Source: Cladorhizidae sp. MBARI D1340-BT2 (Eukaryota > Porifera > Demospongiae > Poecilosclerida > Cladorhizidae). From it: a stretch of DNA of 64,000 nucleotides. Below the pieces are notes generated by a model. It made no database searches and had not been told where the DNA came from. It worked only from the letters and a program-made list of their open reading frames with translations. The stretch spans positions 43,968,588-44,032,587 of the forward strand of contig JAQNBH010000007.1 of the NCBI GenBank assembly GCA_028752905.1, written 5' to 3'. Positions 34,090 through 45,616 of this stretch are shown in pieces. Within the stretch, counting starts at the first letter, position 1. Every line of letters starts with the position of its first letter. The position numbers were made by a program, and so were the translations under genes.

Positions 34090-35215
34090 TCATTTGGGCC
34101 AGAATTTGATGAACTTGTGTATCCCACAGCTGGGCTGATTCCTCCTCGTCTTCTTGTGACTAAAATGTCTGCATAAGATGGTTTGGGGGACTAAAGAAGC
34201 TGGTTGAGATGAGCTAGCTGGAGGAATTGGTCTCTTCCTTTGTGATGTGGGTACAACCCCTTTTTGAGCATTCCTAGGACTTCTTCTCATTGGCTCAATG
34301 TAGCAGACTTTCAGTCGGTTCCTGTGCGCGAGGGTTTTAGCAGATCCAATCAGGTATACTCGGTACTTCAAACTACCAATCCTGTCTAGGATGATGTATG
34401 GGCCATGCCAGAGAGATGAGGATATCTTAGTTCTCCCGTGCTTGGTGGCAGGTACATACAGCCATACTGTGTCTCCCACAGAAACATCGATTCCCACATT
34501 TTTTTGTCGGATCTCACTTTGTTCCAGTGGTGTGCCTGCTTCAACCTTCCTCGCATGTCATCATAGACAGTGTTCAAGAAACAGCTGGTTTCTTCTGGGA
34601 CTTCTTTCTACTCTCCTTCACTACTTACTAGTCTGTGTTTGAGGTTGTCAAAGGCAATTTGAGTCCCACTGGAAGCTCCTCTCCTTCCTCAGAAGTTTAT
34701 GGAATGGTTCTGCAATCTTGGAGTAGTTGGCTATGAATCGGTGGTATTAGTTTGCTAGTCCCTAAAATTGTCTAAGCTCTTTGGCAACCTTTGGTGTCGG
34801 GTACATGGAGACAGCTTCTACCTTTGCAGAATCAGGCAGAATACATGCAGCAGAAACTACATGTCCCAGATATTTAACTTCCTTTTGAGAAAAATGATAT
34901 TTGCTAGGTTTCAGCTTCAGGCCAGCACTTTGCAGTGCATGGAAGACATTTGTTAGGCATTGTAGATGCTGTTCAAAAGACTTGCTAAACACAATGATGT
35001 GTTGAGGTATATCAACCAGTGCTCATCTGTCAACCCGGCCAATACATATTCCATCAGACGTTGAAATGTGGCAGGTGCATTGGTAAGACCAAACGGCATT
35101 ACATTAAATTCAAAGTGACCTTTAGGAGTGGAGAACACAATCTTTTCCTTAATCTTGTTCTTCAAAATGGAAAATGAGATTTGAGGTCCTCTGGTATGCA
35201 TTCTGCCTATTTCTT
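34090..35215 (-). pseudogene. Second Gypsy element: RT joined to the integrase C-terminus by deletion
   Basis: On the minus strand, 35215-34625 gives FSTPKGHFEFNVMPFGLTNA and PATFQRLMEYVLAG, then IYLNT where the catalytic YLDD should be, a frameshift, FSKSFEQHLQCLTNVFHALQ, KYLGHVVSA and a connection block LANYYHRFIANYSKIAEPFH. From 34600 to 34090 it continues as an integrase C-terminal GPY/F module: VGDTVWLYVPATKHGRTK and LWHGPYIILDRIGSLKYRVY. RNase H and the integrase core are missing between them. No LTRs were found beside it. Confidence 0.87.
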
Positions 35216-35748
35216 GTATATAGAAAGAACGAGTTGGAAACTAAGGATGTCGCAGTCCAAGTGACAGCATGAAGCTATTCAAGCCCTTTCCATTAATAAA
35301 ATACATATATGTAAGGCATTTTCCCCACTTCGATTTCCCTTCAAAGGTACATCATTATTACCAGTCAAAGAAATTTCTACTCTAGAAATTGACCTAAATG
35401 TGCATGAAATTTCATTACATAAGATTGTAGTAGTGTAAGATATTAAAAAAATGATGATTGTCTTCCATTGCTAAATAGATACTCACCAACAACACAGTGT
35501 TGTTCCTGTGGCATCTTGTGGGGAACATAGTTGCTTGCCTTATTTTGCTTAAAAAGTGGAGAGTGAAGACCAGAGAAGAAAATGCTCAAGAGTGACAGTG
35601 GAGACCATGGAAGGAAATGCTCTGATAAGCAGTTCAGTGAGTTACATTGTGGTACACACCTTCTGTTTTACTGTAAAGTTCTAATTATGTGTCGTTAAAA
35701 ATGTTGTTTATGGTGTGTTATCCTTGTTGTTGCTAAACTTATTTTCAG

Positions 35749-35871
35749 ATTTTCTGTTTCGTGGGAGCTCTCCTGCTGCTACTCTCTGTGCTGCGGGACA
35801 TTTTGTACTTAGTCAAGAGCTGGAACAATGAAGTGGTCGAGTACACACTGAATGATGCAGTCAGAAGTTGA
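35749..35871 (+). CDS. Possible terminal exon of a small membrane protein
   Basis: Follows a good acceptor (ACTTATTTTCAG) and runs 40 codons to TGA. It encodes IFCFVGALLLLLSVLRDILY and LVKSWNNEVVEYTLNDAVRS. The first 14 residues are a membrane segment, followed by a charged tail. It accepts phase 0, as left by the donor at 29429 and by the similar exon ending at 59696. With the 29324 exon it would give a membrane protein of about 75 residues across a 6.3-kb intron holding the second Gypsy relic and three arrays. I do not recognise the family. Composition and splice context support a real exon; the pairing is inference. Confidence 0.5.
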   Translation: MFCFVGALLLLLSVLRDILYLVKSWNNEVVEYTLNDAVRS

Positions 35872-38300
35872 AAAAGAATTACTCAATTTCGTTTTGGTCA
35901 TAAACAATCTTTATTCATTCTGTTTAGCATTTGTTTAGCATTTGTAGTTTTTCTACATAATTTATCATGTTTTCTAAAGGTTAATATTGGAGCAACCTTA
36001 CACCGAGAGATGATGATAATTCCGTGTTCATTTTTTACTCTAAAGCTCTTCAGTGTATACAATGTGTTCAAAAGTTATGAAGACAGAAAGACAAAAGGAC
36101 TCGTCAAATGAATTATCATTATCAAGGATGAATATTAATTGCTCTAGCTATAAAAATTAAATGTCACCTTAGTGTCGCGTGGACCAGACTAGTCCATGTG
36201 CAGCTACTACAAAACGACAGATCACAATGTGATGGGTAACTACCTACCAATAATAGCGGTAAAGGATCATCACTCAATCTCTATCTTGGATGACATCATC
36301 CTCTATAATTAGAGGCACTCAATTCTGAGGATACTAACAGTCGCTCAGGAATGTTCCAAAAGTAGTCCTAGCAGTTACATCATGATGAGAACGAGTACTA
36401 CATCACATTGCTCCTAGCTCTAGCTAATGCCCTAGCCCTAGCTGAAGCCTTAATCCAGTACTGATCTAGTGATGTAACTATGATGATGATATAATCCCAG
36501 GATAATATTATGAAGAAGCCACCAGTTTTCTGGCAAGATAGTAAAATGGAAATCTGATTATGGTCCACTGTTAACACGTCAATGTAACAAAATTAGTCTG
36601 TCAATCGTTACAGTTTACTTTACGACTCTTCACCTACTTCACTTCCACATTCCAACACCAACAAATATTTATTCAGCCGTCCAAACTTCAGTTTTGAAAT
36701 CAGCTTTCTTTTTCTTTGGAACAACCTGCCACCATACCTTTTTTGCTTGTGCAACATCCATTCCTTCCTGCAATACGTACTTCACTTACTTTCTGTTTTA
36801 TATTTCTCTTCCTATAATGGTTGTTGGTGATGTGTGTCGTGTTGATTGTGTTCTGTTGTGTGTATGTGTTCTTTCAAGGGACCCTTTACCTCCATAGACA
36901 ACTGACCATTTCCATATTTTTTCCTTGTAATGGGCTTAGTTGGTTAGACAATGGTTATGGTCATCTCCAGCGTAGCAGAAATGACTCGGGAAGAAAGAGA
37001 AGTAGAATGTGCACAGATATGCAGGGTATGGATAAGGAAGACATACCCAGAAAAGGTTACGGTCAAAAGCTAAAAGCGGATTGCAACTTCTGTGCATATT
37101 GACAAAACTGAAGTTCCTGTCCCAACAAAGACATTCTAACTCAATGTGTAAGAACCAGCTGTGGTTAACACAGCCACACTCCAGAAAACCTTGAAGAAGA
37201 AGAGCGACACAGCAAGCATCGAATCAAGAATATTGTCATCAAGTTCATGAAGGACCCAGACATTGTTGCTTCAGTGAAAAATCTCTACAGCCTCTACTCT
37301 GAACATTGGCCTATCAGATGTTAAGATTTCTCATTTCTGGTCCGAAGAGATATGATGACCAACCAGTTCACCTCATAATGAAGTAGCAGAAGATAAACAG
37401 TGTGAATTCTTGCTAAAGTCCTTCATCATGAAACAGCATGGAAGAATGTGTGCATTAATCTGGACTTAATCCATGCACAGGCTGAAGAAGAATATCATCT
37501 CAGAGTCCAGCCCAAAATGTAAAGAGGGAAAAACTCGAGTTTGACTTGATCATCTGACAAGGAATCATGGAACGGATAGCTAAGGAAAGAGGAATATGAC
37601 AAGGCCTACCTGACTACCTCCTTGTACTACCTGTTCTACTTCCACCTCTCCTTCTTCCTCACTTCATCTCTTTCCAGCTCTTTTTCCATCTCTTTCCAGC
37701 TGCTCTTCCACTTCTACTGATCCTTCTCCTGCCGATCATCTTCCACCTCCTTCTCCTCCATATCTTCTTCTACCTCCTTCTTCTCCATATCTTCTTTACC
37801 TGCAAGATAAAACAGAGTTCTATAATATCTTGTCTTATTTGGAATGTTGAAGGCCTAAATGGCTGTATCCCTGAGGCTTTCCTCATTTCAATCAAACATT
37901 GGCACTGCTACATACTCATTTTCATCATTATGAGCTCACTGGTTGATGCAGCATTAGCCAAATCATCAAACTCTGGTTCAATACAGTGTAGTCACACCTA
38001 TCTTTCTCACCCACAACTTCTAGAACAAGAAGGTAATGTGAAGAACACAGGTGACCACTGTCTTCAGTGGTGACTGTGTGCTATGTGCTATGCTACTTCC
38101 CAATGGGATCACATTTATCAGCCCTTCAAGTAGACCACTATATACAATGGCCTGCAGGGGTGGATATAGGAAATGTTGAAATGGTGTGTGCAAGCGCCAG
38201 AGGAATGATTGCATGTGGGCCAAAGACCCAAGTAGAGTGTGGGTGTGGGAGGGGAAGTGAATAGGGAGACTGACTAACAATTCTCATAGCAAGATAACGT
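35872..38300. other. Gene-poor region with unidentified coding-like remnants
   Basis: Around 36985-37330 the plus strand holds interrupted frames such as MTREEREVECAQICRVW and RIKNIVIKFMKDPDIVAS. They look like an old protein-coding sequence or transposon but match no family I can name. At 37660-37800 there is a CT-rich stretch (Glu/Lys-rich on the other strand) with CTCCATATCTTCTTCTACC repeats. The rest shows nothing. Confidence 0.5.
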
Positions 38301-38304
38301 CCTT

Positions 38305-38715
38305 TTGTACAGCATTGTTGGTGACGGCAAACAAATTTCACTTTCTACAAAGCTGTATGGTGGTGATATTTACATGGAGAAATTAAGAATTCATTTACAA
38401 ACATTTCTGGATATAATCAAGGCTACACCCTTGGATGGTATTGCAATCCAGAAAGTGTCTAGAGTTGAGAAATTTTCAACTCCCAATCTGGTCTCAAGAA
38501 AATCGTCACAGAAATCCACAAACTCCTAAAAATCTATCTCACCATTCCAGCCAGTGCTCATCAGTTGAGTGCAACTTTTCTGCTCTAAAAGACTACCTGC
38601 ACAAAACTCAATGAAACAAGTGAAGCTTAATTACTGTATGTTACTGCATATGCATCGTGAAAGAACAGACAAGTTAAATCTTGTTGATGTTGACAAAGAA
38701 TTCATTTCCTGATGT
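38305..38715 (+). pseudogene. hAT-type transposase C-terminal fragment
   Basis: A frame from 38305 (LDIIKATPLDGIAIQKVSRV) is followed, after stops and a frameshift, by VECNFSALK, then RLPAQNSMKQVKLNYCMLLH and MHRERTDKLNLVDV. This is the hATC dimerisation region of ZMYM1/THAP-like hAT transposases: ER/NFSAL...K, then LN-LMLLH-H-ER-D-LDL. The catalytic core is not attached. Confidence 0.68.
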
Positions 38716-39885
38716 TAAAGAAGGAAGAACTTTTTTTGTTGAAACTATGAACAATAATAGCTCTTAATTGTCCCAATTGCTATAAATGTTGGTATAGCTA
38801 CAATAATTTTTCAATATATCCTTTTTTTATCACCTGGTTGAAGAATATTTCCAGGTTAGCATTATTATTATTTTTTTAATGATGCATCTCAAAACTGACA
38901 CGTCCTAAAATGATCTGTGCTGGAGGAGCGACACTGAATATTCCCCTCCTAAACTACCCCCTTGTAGCCTATAGGATCCCTTTGGCCCTCCAAAGCTAAC
39001 AAGAGTTCTTACTTACTGTGTGGGAGAACATTCCAGGACATGATCCCAAGTGGCCACCACTTACACAGTAAACTGAAGACATCTACTGACATGAGCCAGA
39101 TACTTAACTAGTATGCAACCCCAACCCCAAGAGAATTTATTCGACAGTAGCTACTGCCAACAAGACAGTAGGAGAAATAACCATGTCCGTTGCTGATTTT
39201 GTCAGCCTCATCCTAAAATGTACATCTTCCCCCACTTAGTAGACAGGTCTAATGAGCACAAGTCCAAGGGTATGAAATGGAACTAGCTATATCATCTGGA
39301 AATGCATTCGCACAAGCATTACAAAGAAGCCCTTCTCAACAGCAAGAACTTCCAACATGGAATGGTCGTGCTCTAAAGCAAATGTCATCACATCTTGGCA
39401 TGCATGTCAACAACATTCCCCTGTCCGCTGAGGCAGTGGATCTTCATGATTGGCATGGTAATTTCAGCACATGGTCATAATGCATGGACACTCCTCTACT
39501 GACCAGCAATAATTGCAGTACCCTTGATTTCCCATCACAATGCCATTGTGTCCTAGAATTTTAGACGTATTCCTTACAACACCAGTAACTTATTGTTCAA
39601 GGAACACCCTTTCTATTAGTCTACTGTGGTCTAACATTGTCATATGATTCGATTTTTATCAGACTTCTTTGATTCAGAATAAAACAGCATGCAATCCAAT
39701 TTCCGGCATCACTTCCATGCAACTTGCCCCATGCAACAGCCTCAGTGTAGCTATTGGTAAAGAGTCTGGCTTGCACTTCATTGGTAACCCCTTTTCAAAA
39801 TCCTGAATCTGCCGCAGGGACACTATTTACTTCAATAGTGGCACCCATATCATTTGTTATGTAGGATCCTTGAAGGTATTCACAG
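38716..39885. other. No supported gene
   Basis: A 67-codon plus-strand frame at 39277-39480 (AQALQRSPSQQQELPTWNGR) has no recognised domain. The rest of this interval is featureless. Confidence 0.55.
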
Positions 39886-39889
39886 CTGC

Positions 39890-41280
39890 CCATTCCTTGC
39901 TGATGGAGCCACTGACAAGGCAAACCAGGAACAACTGACTCTAGATGTGAGATGGGTTAGTGAGGATTTCTTGGTCACTGAGGAGTTTCTGGGAATGATG
40001 CACAGAACATTGTTCTGGTAATGATGCCTTTCAGTGATACTAAATTCCACTGGCAAAGCTCCGTCGTCAACGTTATGATGGAGCTCTGAGGTCCATGTTA
40101 TGACAAATGTAGCACTATAGCTGGAGCAGAGACTACTAGAGTATAAAAAAATTGGGAAATGGAGCCCTGGGCTGTATTCACACACAGCTTTGAACACTCT
40201 CTCAACTTTGATGTAAGTGACACCATGAAATGGTTCCCAGTCATGAAGGATCGTCTGGACACCATGTTTTACAATGGTGAAGCTAACAAAATTCTCTCCA
40301 TAGTGAAAAGCAGTGATGTATGAAGTGAAGGATGAGATTGGTAGCAATGCTCATGGTGTGAGAATACTGTGTCCAAAAGGTGGACTGTCCATGCCGAGTC
40401 GCTTGCCTGTATGCTTTCAAACTATTATAACATCATGCTTCTTTGGGAGAGTAGTGTGTGCAACATCTGATACTGAGATGAAAGCCAGGATTCTTGGCGT
40501 GTAGAGTCAGATACAGGTTTTTAAGTTCCTTTTTGGTCTGATCTTATCTGAATTGATCCTACAGCACACTGAGAATCTTAATCACATCTTACAACACTTT
40601 AGAAAGTTTACGGACAAATGCTTGGTTTGGAAGAAGGTTGAAAAGGTAAGGGACGATCTGGATGTTGAATAACTTAGGAAACGAAAGGTGCCAAGGCAAT
40701 TCAAGCAAGGAAGTGCTCCAGCTCTTTTTGCAGAAACACCAAAAGAGGAATACCGCCAGGTATATTTTGAGGCTCTTGACCCTGTTACATGTGCTATACA
40801 CAGCAGATTTGATCAGGAATGTTTCAAGATCTTCTCTAATTTAAAGCTGCTTCTGTTGAAGGCATGCCAAGGGGATTGTTACAATGAGGAGCAAGATGTA
40901 CAGTTTGCACTTTCTTCTATGAGATAATTTTGACAAAGAAGAATTGGTAGCAGAGCTGTTAACCCTCTGTGAGCTGTAGCATTCAGTTTGGAGGATGAAC
41001 ATCAGTTGGTAGCATCAAGACTGCATAGTTCACCCTTTCTAACTCAACGATTGTTCATAAAAATGGTATGCAAGCTATTTTAGTTATTGTTGATATTACC
41101 AGCAACAAATGCAACTTCTATTTCTTAGTGAACATTTAGCGTTTCATCTCATCAAATCCTGCCTGAGGATCACAATGTCAGGCAAGTCTGAACCACCTTA
41201 TGATCATGCACTACCACCAAGACAAGTGCGAATGTCTTGACTTGAAGGTTTTAGGAAATAAATTATGTAAAAATAAACAC
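39890..41280 (+). pseudogene. hAT/ZMYM1-like transposase, heavily interrupted
   Basis: Reading the plus strand across frames gives GATDKANQEQLTLDVRWVSE and FLVTEEFLGMMHRTLF, MKWFPVMKDRLDTMF, RWTVHAESLACMLSNYYNIM, DTEMKARILGV, RQFKQGSAPALFAETPKEEY, YFEALDPVTCAIHSRFDQEC and near the end HLMIMHYHQDKCECLDLKV. This is the order of the DUF4371/hATC transposases related to ZMYM1 and THAP0. At least eight stops or frameshifts intervene. No terminal inverted repeats were identified. It may share an origin with the fragments at 38.3 and 63.2 kb. Confidence 0.82.
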
Positions 41281-43240
41281 CAGAAAAAACACTTTTGCAT
41301 TGTTTCCAATTCTACATTAACTTTGAACACTAGTTATTCTTTTTCATATTGCTTAAAAAATGCTAATATATATATATCTTGCTTCAGAGAAATCAACTAG
41401 ACCATCTCAAATTGCAGGCCTAGTCCCTTATGAAGGTATAGCTAGCTACTGCAGTAATGAGATCCCTAACTGGCATTCCATCATGTGTGGCTGGTACAGT
41501 CTTCTCTTTCTCTATGATAGCAGCTTGGCCACAGACTGAACTTGGAATCATTACCCACTGAATATGATGAGTGCATAGTGTAGAAGTTTGCCTGCACTTT
41601 CTGCTGAAAATGGTGTAGTTAGCCTGTGAATTTATATAGCTAGTTGGTAGCAATCATTCACACTAACAATGCCTGCTGTTCTAGCTGACTATTGCACACA
41701 CTGCGGTACAGATGACTGTGGTTCATCCTGAGAGTTCTTCTACACAGTGAATGCTGTAGGCTCATGAGTGGATAGCAATTATAAATTCATCTTGAAAGAG
41801 CAGGCACAGTAGAAATAACACACAGGGGCATTATCTGGTCCTATCATCCCAACTGCAGCACAATCAATGGCTGTTTGCATCACCTCAAGGGAAATACTAC
41901 AGCCTCAATAGTTAGCTACTTGGTGAGCAAGGGAACTTTAGAGAGGCAGCATGGATCATCACTGCTGATGCCCAGGCCTTCCTATTAACCATGCTTCCTT
42001 TACCAGTGTGAAGTGCCCTGTCGCACCCCAGGTTTAATGTTGGGAGCCAAAATGAGGTGTTCCAGGCTGACCACCCACTGCAATCCTTCTCCTGTGTACT
42101 CTAAAGTCTCTCGAGTAGTGTGAGCCTTGCCTCACTAAGACCCTTGGGGATCTCATGAGCCTGAACAAGTGTGATTTGCTTGTTATGGAAGATTGAGTCT
42201 GTAACCTGCTGGTGCATTGGACCCATCTCTAATCAGTTCCATTTTCACACTGAGCTGGTTTAGTCCCCTTAACAGCTCTGATGGCTACTAGCTCTTCTGT
42301 GAGTCCAGCAACTCTTGGATAAATCTATACATTCCCACCTCTGTGGCTCCTCTTTTGAAGGGATAGTAACTATAGACATTTTCTTTCAAGAAGCTGACTT
42401 GGGCCTACTAGCTAAGGGCATGAAGCCAGTTTAAGCTTGGTGTTTTGGGGTGGTAGTTATATATTTGCTGCACGGTACCAATGGGACCTCTGTTGCCTTA
42501 AAAGTGGAATTCATGGCCATGGCCACCTTGCTTATGCAAGTCACTTATATTATCCATGACTCCAATAGTATAAATTGTGAAAGGTTCATTTCTAAATGTT
42601 GTGCTGGACCTGTAGCTACCTGCTCAGCCACAACAACCAGGAATGGAAACTACATACACTGCCATGAGCTTTACAAAGATGTGCTTCGACTGAGTCTCTC
42701 AATAATACAAAAGGCATGGTCTTTGAAGCATTATACTTGCAAAATTCAGCATTGTCTGCAAGTATTGGTATTAGCAAAGCATCAACTATACACAAATATT
42801 GTGATCAAGGTTACTCTGTGATAGATGGGATAAATCTAGAAGTGATGCATGCACCACGCATCTAAATGGGGTTGCACTATGAATTGCCAGCTTCCAAATG
42901 TCTATAGATCAATATACTTGAAACAACTGGTGCATATCCCTCAAGTTCTACACGAAACACTACCAGTTTGAAAATGTTTAGGCAACAAAACATCAGTAAG
43001 TCACCAGAGGCTCTGTCAAGAGAAGAAAGAATTGCCACAAAAGCTATGGCCATTTGGTGTGATAGACACCACACAGCAAGTCTAGTTCATCCACTAAGGC
43101 TTATTCAACCTAATGCTATGGCTAGGGTCATTGCTAAAAAGGAGTAAAAAACATAGTTTAAAGGAAATTAGAAAAATAATAATGATAATAATTTAGTCTG
43201 ACACCATGTGTGCTAAATCAAACAAAAGCTTTTGTAGTGG
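41281..43240. other. No supported gene
   Basis: The longest frame, 42450-42821 (123 codons, Cys and Ile rich), has no recognised domain and no splice context. The interval ends at the promoter of the secreted-protein gene. Confidence 0.55.
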
Positions 43241-43242
43241 GC

Positions 43243-43250
43243 TATAAATA
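43243..43250 (+). promoter_or_regulatory. TATA box of the secreted cysteine-rich gene
   Basis: TATAAATA lies 135 bases before the ATG at 43385. A pyrimidine-rich stretch with TCTCAACTCAG about 25-30 bases downstream could hold the transcription start. This is the only convincing core promoter motif in the window. Confidence 0.65.
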
Positions 43251-43384
43251 CTGGAGAATTTGACCCTGTTTCTCAACTCAGATTTTCTCTTTTTGATTGG
43301 TCTCATTCAACAAGCTTCTCTCCATCTTCATCTCCCCCATCAGTTTTGATTAAAGAGAAGGTGAAGGAATTGCAAAAGTGCAGC

Positions 43385-43432
43385 ATGAAGTTGTATCACC
43401 TGTTTCTGGTGGTAGCCACATCGGCAGTTCTG
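43385..43432 (+). CDS. Secreted Cys-rich repeat protein, exon 1 (signal peptide)
   Basis: The ATG is followed by MKLYHLFLVVATSAVL and the donor TTCTG|GTATGT, phase 0. The hydrophobic stretch with small residues at its end is a signal peptide, with cleavage probably just after the next exon's VMA. The gene has six exons (1581 coding bases, 526 residues) whose phases all agree. I do not recognise the whole protein as a named family. Confidence 0.85.
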
Positions 43433-43607
43433 GTATGTCCAAATACAGGTGTGATCCGGTGCTTAATCATATCAATAATCTAATGTTCAAGTTAATGCAT
43501 TGTAATATTGAAGTACTCATGTTAATAGTGATGTGTATATTATTGAAGTGTTGATTTCTACTTCCTCAGCATACCCAATGGTTGTCCTTGTGTTATTGTC
43601 AGTACAG

Positions 43608-43820
43608 GTGATGGCTAACAATGACACTACCACTACACCACCAACTACAGCAGGTGTAGGGCCACAAGGCTTCTGCCGGGCGGATAGCACTCTGTTAGCA
43701 GCCACCTCAGCAGATTCAGGTGATGATGCAGATGAGGTGGACGAAGATGATAGTGATGATGGCTCTGCAGCTGGACTGTCTATACCCATAAAGTTAAGAT
43801 GTGAGAACGGACCACAAAAA
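43608..43820 (+). CDS. Secreted Cys-rich repeat protein, exon 2 (acidic linker)
   Basis: From AGTACAG| to CACAAAAA|GTAAGT, 71 codons, phase 0 to 0. It starts VMANNDTTTTPPTTAGVGPQ (Thr/Pro-rich, likely O-glycosylated), then a strongly acidic stretch (SGDDADEVDEDDSDDGS). It carries only two cysteines. The acidic run could bind calcium or the basic domain that follows (inference). Confidence 0.85.
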
Positions 43821-44027
43821 GTAAGTAATTTCAACACAACTCTTTCCCTTAGCCAGACATCCTATCCAACTTTTCTCCTCTCTTCTGCCCCTCTACAACT
43901 GCCCAACCTCTGTTCTGCCTAACTCTGTTCTCACATCTTTTCTTCCACCTACTTCTTCCCTATAGTCTTTTCTTTGCATCCTCTCACCTACCTTAGTCTC
44001 ATAATCATTAGTCTCTCCCTCCCATAG

Positions 44028-44830
44028 AAAATCCACACCGTCCCAGGAGAATTCCACTGGCCACCAATCTACCGTGGAACGTGTGACAATCTCAGATGTT
44101 ACACCCCTCCATGCCGTGCCCGCAAGATTGTATGGAGGAGACGTTGTATACTCGTCTACAAGTATGTCTATGGGTGGTGGAAAAGAATCGGCTATCGTAC
44201 TCGCTATTACATCGACCACCTCAAGTGCAGCTGTACCAACTGCAACGATATCAAGAGCCATAAAAGGTGCAGTGCCACTCGACCCTGCCCAAACACCCAC
44301 AACCCTAAGTCCTTCTGCTACTGGAAGTACAGTGTGCCCCACAGGAAGTATACACCTTACCAGACGTACCAACCACACCAGAAGTACGACTCATACCAGA
44401 AGGGCCAGAAATATGACTCATATCAGAAGGGCCAGAGTTATGGTCAATATCCGAGCTACCAGAAATATGGCACATACCAGAAGGGCCAGAAATATGACTC
44501 ATACCACCAGAAGGGCCAGAAATATGACTCGTACCACCAGAAGGGTCAGAGATATGACTCATACCACCAGAAGGGCCAGAAATATGACTCATACCAGACA
44601 CACCAGAAATACCCTCCAACTAATTATGGCAATTATGCTCCGGTCCCTAGGGGAAGCTGTGAATGTTGTACGGCATTTTATTGCACACCCCCTAAAGTGT
44701 TCAACAAACGCACTTGCTCTTGCGTGTGCCCAGCCATCAAGTGCCCCTATGCAAGGATTTTCAACCCCAAGACTTGCGGCTGTGACTGTCCCCGTGGCAC
44801 TACGGAAGTTGGCAAGAAATGTGTTGGAGA
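44028..44830 (+). CDS. Secreted Cys-rich repeat protein, exon 3 (basic Cys domain, Tyr/Gln/Lys repeats, CxC module)
   Basis: The largest exon (267 codons plus 2 nt), CCCATAG| to GGAGA|GTAAGT. First comes a basic, aromatic cysteine domain (GTCDNLRCYTPPCRARK, RRRCILVYKYVYGWWKRIGY, YYIDHLKCSCTNC). Its ending in CxCxxC after a beta-rich stretch resembles cystine-knot growth-factor folds (CTCK or PDGF-like), but the cysteine spacing does not clearly match either. Then comes a run of QKYDSYQKGQ/QKYDSYHQKGQ repeats without cysteine. Last is CECCTAFYC ... TCSCVCPAIKCP ... TCGCDCP, the CxCxC pattern seen in VEGF-C tails and Balbiani-ring-like modules. The frame in this exon is unbroken and codon use varies, unlike the intronic arrays. 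Confidence 0.87.
44360..44615 (+). repeat. Coding minisatellite for Tyr/Gln/Lys repeats in exon 3
   Basis: Units of 30-33 bp (CAGAAGGGCCAGAAATATGA plus CTCATAC, with or without CAC) repeat about eight times. Length changes are whole codons, as expected under coding constraint. Confidence 0.9.
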
Positions 44831-45021
44831 GTAAGTGTCCTATATAAGTTACCTTGGTATTCACCACAATGTTTTGATAAATGCTCTTAATCAAGTAACA
44901 AGTATGTGTGACCATATAGTTAGTTTATGAGCTGCTATAGTTTCACATTAGAGAAAGCCCTTTGACATGAAATTCTTTCCTGAGGAATAATTACGCTCAA
45001 TCCCTTTTCCCTTTCTTTAAG

Positions 45022-45162
45022 TTGTGACTACCTGGACCTGAAGACATGTCCCCATATCAACTGTGAGGATAACAGGCATCTGAGATGTGAAGTGAGACAC
45101 TACAAGTGTGTGTGTCCCAGCTGTAAGGACAACACTGTTGCAAGCATGTGCACAGATACCAG
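45022..45162 (+). CDS. Secreted Cys-rich repeat protein, exon 4
   Basis: Acceptor TTTCTTTAAG|, donor ACCAG|GTAAGA, phase 2 in and 2 out. It encodes CDYLDLKTCPHINCEDN and YKCVCPSCKDNTVASMC, one more cysteine module of about 46 residues ending in CxCPxC. One module per exon suggests growth by exon duplication. Confidence 0.85.
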
Positions 45163-45244
45163 GTAAGACAACAACACTAGCACCTCATTCCTTCACTTAC
45201 ATCATCCACTCCACCTATCACACCCCACCTTCTCATCCACCCAG

Positions 45245-45382
45245 GTGTCTGGAGCAGCCATCCAAGCCAAAGTGTGTGCTAGATTATGACTCCAAGAAGT
45301 GTCGTTGTCCAAATTGCTATGACCAAACGGACGAGACGTCATGTGTCAACACTTACTGTGGACACTATAACTTGCAGTGCAA
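45245..45382 (+). CDS. Secreted Cys-rich repeat protein, exon 5
   Basis: A close structural repeat of exon 4: CVLDYDSKKCRCPNCYDQ, then ETSCVNTYCGHYNLQC. Length (138 bp) and phase (2 in, 2 out) nearly equal exon 4 (141 bp). The intron before it is only 82 bp. Confidence 0.85.
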
Positions 45383-45616
45383 GTAAGTGAGGAGGTCAGG
45401 AGAAATCCGTCCTGCCAGATAAACATAATTGAAAATTATTTTCTGGGAAATATTTACCTTATGCAAGTGGGAGTGATGGTCATTTTAAATGATGCATGTC
45501 GTGCTGTGTCACATGCTAGTAAGAAGCCGGATAAAGTGGGTGCAATTGGTGCCTCAAGCTACAAGTATAGCATTGTATGACATTCATCAACATATCTTTT
45601 TGTTCTTATTTTCTAG

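Noticed and set aside
42450..42821. 123-codon plus-strand gene
   Set aside because: No recognisable motif and no signs of coding constraint; kept only as unassigned.
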